In this document: positions 15,316 through 17,700 of the stretch, one piece after another | How the letters are laid out: every line of letters begins with the position of its first letter | Position numbering within the stretch: position 1 is the stretch's first letter | Assembly: GCA_035291605.1 (NCBI GenBank) | Contig: DATDRS010000072.1 | Span: forward strand, 1 to 17,700 | From: DATDRS01 sp035291605 | Lineage (GTDB): Bacteria; Chloroflexota; Anaerolineae; Anaerolineales; UBA6663 | Direction: 5' to 3' | Length of the DNA: 17,700 bases | Translations under genes and position numbers: made by a program | Notes under the pieces: generated by a model | Database searches by the model: none | Told to the model about the DNA's origin: nothing | The model's input: the letters and a program-made list of their open reading frames with translations, nothing else

Positions 15316-16012
15316 GTCTACGCCGCCCCAGAAACGCTGGCGACACATCTCGCTGCTGCTGGACGGGAACGGCCGCTGGGCCGCTCGCCGGGGCCAGGCC
15401 CGCAGCTACGGCCATACCGTCGGCGCAATCAATTTCCTCAAGTTGCTGCCGGCGTTTGTCCGCCTGCACCTGGATTACTTGAGCGTCTACGTGTTTTCCA
15501 CCGAGAACCGGGAGCGGCCTGGCTCGGAGGTGGCGCACATCTTCGCCGTGATCGAGGAACACTTGCGGGCCCAGACAGACTGGCTCAACTGCCTGAACAT
15601 TCGTCTGCAGGTCATTGGCCGCCTCGAGCAACTGCCGGCCAGCCTGCAGGAGGCCATCCAGGCGGCGCGCCAACTCACACAGACCAACTCAGGTATGCGG
15701 CTGGTCCTGGCGATCAACTACGGGGGGCGTCAGGAATTGGTGGACGGCATCCGCCGCATGGCAGCCGAGGGGGTCAAACCCGAGCAAGTGGACGAAGCGG
15801 TCGTCCGGCATTACCTCTACGACCCTTCGCTGCCCGATCCCGACCTCATCCTCCGCACTGCGGACGAACGCCACCTGAGCAACTGGATGGTCTGGCAGGG
15901 CGCGCACAGCCGGTTCCTGCCGTTGAAACCGCTGTCGCCCGATCTTTCAGAGCAGGATCTGGTGGAAGCGGTGAGGCAGAGTACTCCCCGCACTTTACTC
16001 AGCGCCTCCTGA
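15302..16012 (+). CDS. Cis-prenyltransferase, undecaprenyl diphosphate synthase family, divergent
   Basis: A 236-residue cis-prenyltransferase. UppS condenses isopentenyl diphosphate onto farnesyl diphosphate to build the lipid carrier for cell-wall and glycan export. The catalytic HISLLLDGNGRW has D21. SYGH (36-39), VFSTENRERP (64-73), LAINYGGRQELVDG (136-149) and DLILRTADERHLSN (181-194) follow in family order. Departures from the consensus are clear: RTGGE is replaced by RTADE, and in the WQxAYAE segment the Glu that helps bind Mg (Glu213 in E. coli) is R204 (WQGAHSRFL). The C-terminal aromatic WPDF is also missing. It may therefore be a paralogue with a different product rather than the housekeeping UppS. 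Its start overlaps the previous gene by 14 nt and an AGGA lies before it. A bidirectional terminator follows. Confidence 0.85.
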   Translation: MLPHESTPPQKRWRHISLLLDGNGRWAARRGQARSYGHTVGAINFLKLLPAFVRLHLDYLSVYVFSTENRERPGSEVAHIFAVIEEHLRAQTDWLNCLNIRLQVIGRLEQLPASLQEAIQAARQLTQTNSGMRLVLAINYGGRQELVDGIRRMAAEGVKPEQVDEAVVRHYLYDPSLPDPDLILRTADERHLSNWMVWQGAHSRFLPLKPLSPDLSEQDLVEAVRQSTPRTLLSAS

Positions 16013-16028
16013 CAACCCCAAGAAATAA

Positions 16029-16052
16029 AAAAGGCCCAGGGAAAGGCCTTTT
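16029..16052. terminator. Bidirectional intrinsic terminator (isoprenoid gene set and tRNA-Lys)
   Basis: AAAAGGCC (16029-16036) and GGCCTTTT (16045-16052) form an 8-bp stem with an 8-nt loop. In the minus direction it is followed by a T-rich run (GGCCTTTTTTATTTC), serving the tRNA; in the plus direction by four Ts, serving the UppS-like gene 16 nt upstream. Confidence 0.78.
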
Positions 16053-16055
16053 CTG

Positions 16056-16131
16056 TGGTGACCCCGGAAGGACTCGAACCTTCAACCTCGAACTTAAGAG
16101 GATCTTGCTCTGCCAATTGAGCTACGGGGCC
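16056..16131 (-). tRNA. tRNA-Lys (anticodon CUU), CCA encoded, imperfect anticodon stem
   Basis: A 76-nt cloverleaf. Acceptor GGCCCCG pairs with CGGGGTC (one G-U), followed by A and encoded CCA. The D-arm is GCTC/GAGC. The anticodon loop CTCTTAA gives CUU, for lysine. The T-arm is GAAGG-TTCGAGT-CCTTC. The anticodon stem AGATC/GTTCG pairs at only three of five positions (A27 with G43 and U30 with U40 do not pair), which is unusual and could mean reduced function or a decaying gene. The promoter lies at 16186-16213 and a terminator directly downstream. A truncated tRNA 5' half precedes it in the same transcript. Confidence 0.82.
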
Positions 16132-16139
16132 AGTTCCTA

Positions 16140-16169
16140 CACTTGCTCTGCCAGTTAAGCCAATGGCCC
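16140..16169 (-). pseudogene. Truncated tRNA 5' half in tandem with tRNA-Lys
   Basis: Minus-strand sequence beginning GGGCCATTGGCTTAACTGGC and ending AGAGCAAGTG resembles the acceptor and D-arm of the adjacent tRNA-Lys (12 identical bases across TGGCAGAGCAAG plus a similar start). Its D-stem GCTT/GAGC still pairs. There is no anticodon or T-arm: the sequence passes straight to the spacer before the intact tRNA. It begins about 10 nt after the predicted transcription start, so it is probably the remnant of the first tRNA of a tandem pair. Confidence 0.65.
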
Positions 16170-16185
16170 ATGCCTTGCGGAGGGA

Positions 16186-16213
16186 ATTATATCGAAATCG
16201 CCCGAAGCGTCAA
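16186..16213 (-). promoter_or_regulatory. Strong promoter of the tRNA transcript (TTGACG-16-TATAAT)
   Basis: On the minus strand, -35 TTGACG (16213-16208), a 16-nt spacer and a consensus -10 TATAAT (16191-16186). The predicted start is near 16179, just before the truncated tRNA half. It is the best promoter match I found by eye in the window. Confidence 0.8.
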
Positions 16214-16251
16214 CCTGCGGCGCGTTCGGGTGATTATTCACAAATGCTCTA

Positions 16252-16292
16252 AGCCCGCGTCCTTCGCGAAGCACCCCCGTGGGGCGCGGGCT
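16252..16292. other. Nested inverted repeats in the gap between the tRNA promoter and the SH3b gene
   Basis: An outer pair AGCCCGCG (16252-16259)/CGCGGGCT (16285-16292) encloses a perfect 10-nt palindrome CTTCGCGAAG (16262-16271) and a CCCC-cgt-GGGG hairpin. The RNA could fold into a three-way structure. There is no T-run in either direction, so it is not a classical terminator. The rest of the roughly 210-nt gap up to the SH3b gene shows no gene. Confidence 0.5.
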
Positions 16293-16421
16293 GTCCGCGG
16301 GGACGCAGATGGCGAGCCATCAAGATGGGTGTAACCACCAGGCGGCGCGTTGCGGTTGCTGCCTGCGCCTCCATCTGCAGTCGCACTGCGAGCGCACCTG
16401 GCGGGCAAACCAGGGAGACAA

Positions 16422-17072
16422 TCAGCGCCGGCGGGCAAGGCTGGCCACGCCGCTCAGCACGCCGACGACGAGCAGGCTGAGGATGATCATCGCGGGGGGG
16501 ACGCCGCCCGCCTGCCGGACGCCCTGCACCGGCAGCAACGTGGGCCGGATGACCGGAGGCGGCGCGGTGAAGGTGGGCATACGCGTCGCGCCAGGCCCAG
16601 GCGTGGCCGCCCCCTCGGCAGCCGCGCCGCCCGGGGTGCTCGTGGGCCGCACGGTCGGCGTCGGCGGCGGGGTGACGGCGGGGACGGTGAGCAAGTCTCC
16701 GACGACGCGCACCACATCCTTGTACACCCACGCGGTGTTATCCGGCCCCCCGATGTAAACAATCCTGAACCACGTATAAGGACCGACCTGCGCCACGCCC
16801 AGGATCGGGGCAGTCTGCCCTTTGACCAGAATGCCGACCTGGTCGTACTCAGTGCCCGGCCCGTTCCGCACGTTGACCGGGTCATCCTGATAAGCCACGA
16901 CGACCGGCCCGGAGGGCGTGGGCGTGAGGGTGGGAGCCTGTTGCGCCCATACGACCGCCTCGCGGCGGTGTAGGGGTCGGGAGCTCCCGACCCCTACACC
17001 GCCGACCCCTACACTTGCCGCCCACAACAGGCCAGCCGCCGCTGTCGCCCAGCGCATGCGCTTCGTCCGCAT
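16422..17072 (-). CDS. Exported/membrane-anchored SH3b-domain protein
   Basis: A 216-residue protein. The N-terminus (MRTKRMRWATAAAGLLWAAS) has a basic n-region and hydrophobic core typical of a signal peptide. A Gly/Val/Arg stretch (22-41) is encoded by a palindromic repeat. Residues 56-125 form a bacterial SH3 domain (DDPVNVRNGPGTEYDQVGIL, then WFRIVY and TAWVYKDVVRVVG). A Pro/Thr-rich linker follows (130-190). A C-terminal hydrophobic helix (about 193-212) ends in ARRR, giving an anchored topology. SH3b domains bind peptidoglycan or other envelope ligands. The ATG at 17072 has no obvious ribosome-binding site; a second ATG at 17057 (MRWATAAAG) is an alternative start. The gene is divergent from the zinc-ribbon gene and its own promoter is not clear. 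A role in envelope interaction is a family-level inference. Confidence 0.84.
   Translation of the reverse strand: MRTKRMRWATAAAGLLWAASVGVGGVGVGSSRPLHRREAVVWAQQAPTLTPTPSGPVVVAYQDDPVNVRNGPGTEYDQVGILVKGQTAPILGVAQVGPYTWFRIVYIGGPDNTAWVYKDVVRVVGDLLTVPAVTPPPTPTVRPTSTPGGAAAEGAATPGPGATRMPTFTAPPPVIRPTLLPVQGVRQAGGVPPAMIILSLLVVGVLSGVASLARRR
16963..17004. repeat. Perfect 42-nt palindrome inside the SH3b coding sequence
   Basis: Arms 16963-16983 and 16984-17004 are exact 21-nt reverse complements meeting at GAGCTC. A partial direct repeat follows: CCGACCCCTACAC occurs at 16987-16999 and again at 17002-17014. An ACCGCC/GGCGGT stem (16954-16959 with 16964-16969) offers alternative pairing. It encodes about residues 23-37 of the SH3b protein in frame, between the signal-peptide core and the mature domain. 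Confidence 0.85.
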
Positions 17073-17136
17073 CTAATCGTCGCTCCACAGTCCAGAATCT
17101 GTCAGGCACGCTCCGCCCAGATCGCGGCAATTGTAC

Positions 17137-17142
17137 TATACT
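17137..17142 (+). promoter_or_regulatory. Candidate -10 of the zinc-ribbon gene
   Basis: TATACT at 17137-17142, the same hexamer as in the parA promoter and the 12082 promoter. No good -35 or TGn extension is present. The leader to the ATG would be about 50 nt. Confidence 0.4.
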
Positions 17143-17199
17143 GGACTCTGGCAACGGCTCTTGGCAGCGGAATCGAGACTCACCGAGGAGCAAAGCACT

Positions 17200-17700
17200 A
17201 TGGATCAGCAGCGAACCTACCACGGAGATATTAATCCCGACGAGATGGCGGCAGCGCTCGTCGCCGCGTTCAACCAGGGGAACATGCGCACCCAGCAGGT
17301 CGGCGAGGGCGATAAAGTGATGGTGCAGATTGCCACGCGCCAGGGCGGCAGCGGGGGCAAGGCCGCGCTCTCGATCACCATTCAGCGCGTCGAAGACGGC
17401 GTGAGTGCGGCGATGGGCCAGCACGAGTGGCTGGGCGTGGCCGCCTCGCTCGGCCAGACCGCGCTCACCACGCTGCTGAATCCGTGGAACCTCATCGGCC
17501 GCTTGGACGACATCGCGCAGGATGTGACCTCGCTGACGCTGGTGGACAAGGCATGGGAGGCGGTGGAGAAATTCGCGCAGGCGGCGCAGATCACGAAGAC
17601 GATCTCGGAGCGACTGCAGACCGTGGCCTGCCCGTTCTGCGGGACGGCGAATAAAGTCGGCGCGCCGGATTGCGTGAACTGCGGCGCGCCGCTGGGCGAG
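17200..17700 (+). CDS. Zinc-ribbon domain protein, 3' end cut by window edge
   Basis: At least 167 residues, open to the right edge. Residues 1-140 are a helical/beta region of unrecognised family (INPDEMAAALVAAFNQGNMR near 11-30, a beta-rich stretch VMVQIATRQGG, and helices about 75-140). A zinc ribbon then has CPFCG at 144-148 and CVNCG at 158-162, giving C144-x2-C147 and C158-x2-C161, a four-Cys site. GAGGAG lies 9 nt before the ATG at 17200, which supports this start. No signal peptide is seen, so it is probably cytoplasmic. Such C-terminal ribbons are common in small scaffold or DNA/RNA-linked proteins, but no specific function can be given. The gene is divergent from the SH3b gene. Confidence 0.82.
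   Translation, partial: MDQQRTYHGDINPDEMAAALVAAFNQGNMRTQQVGEGDKVMVQIATRQGGSGGKAALSITIQRVEDGVSAAMGQHEWLGVAASLGQTALTTLLNPWNLIGRLDDIAQDVTSLTLVDKAWEAVEKFAQAAQITKTISERLQTVACPFCGTANKVGAPDCVNCGAPLGE

Overview
The window is a GC-rich bacterial chromosomal segment carrying both housekeeping and accessory genes. Gene content and style (very GC-rich coding, a ParA-linked membrane protein, a HerA-like ATPase, a WYL regulator, degenerate short repeats at gene junctions, a C-to-D MurA) are most reminiscent of Chloroflexota (Anaerolineae-like). This placement is an inference from memory, not a computed result.

Left part (1-5789). On the minus strand is gyrB, running off the left edge. It is interrupted in the TOPRIM catalytic motif by an in-frame 435-residue intein with splicing blocks at both ends, an HNH homing-endonuclease core and a run of 17-22-residue helical repeats. 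Upstream on the same strand is a six-helix membrane protein. Divergent from it is murA, with a recognisable sigma70-type promoter and Asp in place of the catalytic-loop Cys, a change associated with intrinsic fosfomycin resistance.

Centre (5790-12000). A minus-strand pair encodes a ParA ATPase (probably leaderless) and, overlapping its stop, a membrane protein with a long Ala/Pro-rich acidic N-terminus. Divergent from it is a plus-strand set: a WYL-domain regulator with two inverted repeats bracketing its promoter, a HerA-like ATPase, a 76-residue protein of unknown function and a Cas4-like PD-(D/E)XK nuclease. This compact four-gene set is the best candidate for an undescribed DNA-processing or defence system. 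A perfect 39-nt palindrome closes it.

Right part (12000-17700). A polytopic membrane protein precedes three tightly packed isoprenoid genes: a UbiA-family prenyltransferase resembling decaprenyl-phosphate phosphoribosyltransferase, an atypical class I isoprenoid-synthase-like protein, and a divergent cis-prenyltransferase (UppS-like). The last two have altered metal-binding positions. Then come a bidirectional terminator, a minus-strand tRNA-Lys(CUU) with an imperfect anticodon stem, a truncated tRNA 5' half in front of it, and a strong TTGACG-16-TATAAT promoter. The end holds a secreted or membrane-anchored SH3b protein, whose signal-peptide region contains a perfect 42-nt palindrome, and divergent from it a zinc-ribbon protein cut by the right edge. 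I saw no CRISPR array, rRNA or insertion sequence with a transposase.
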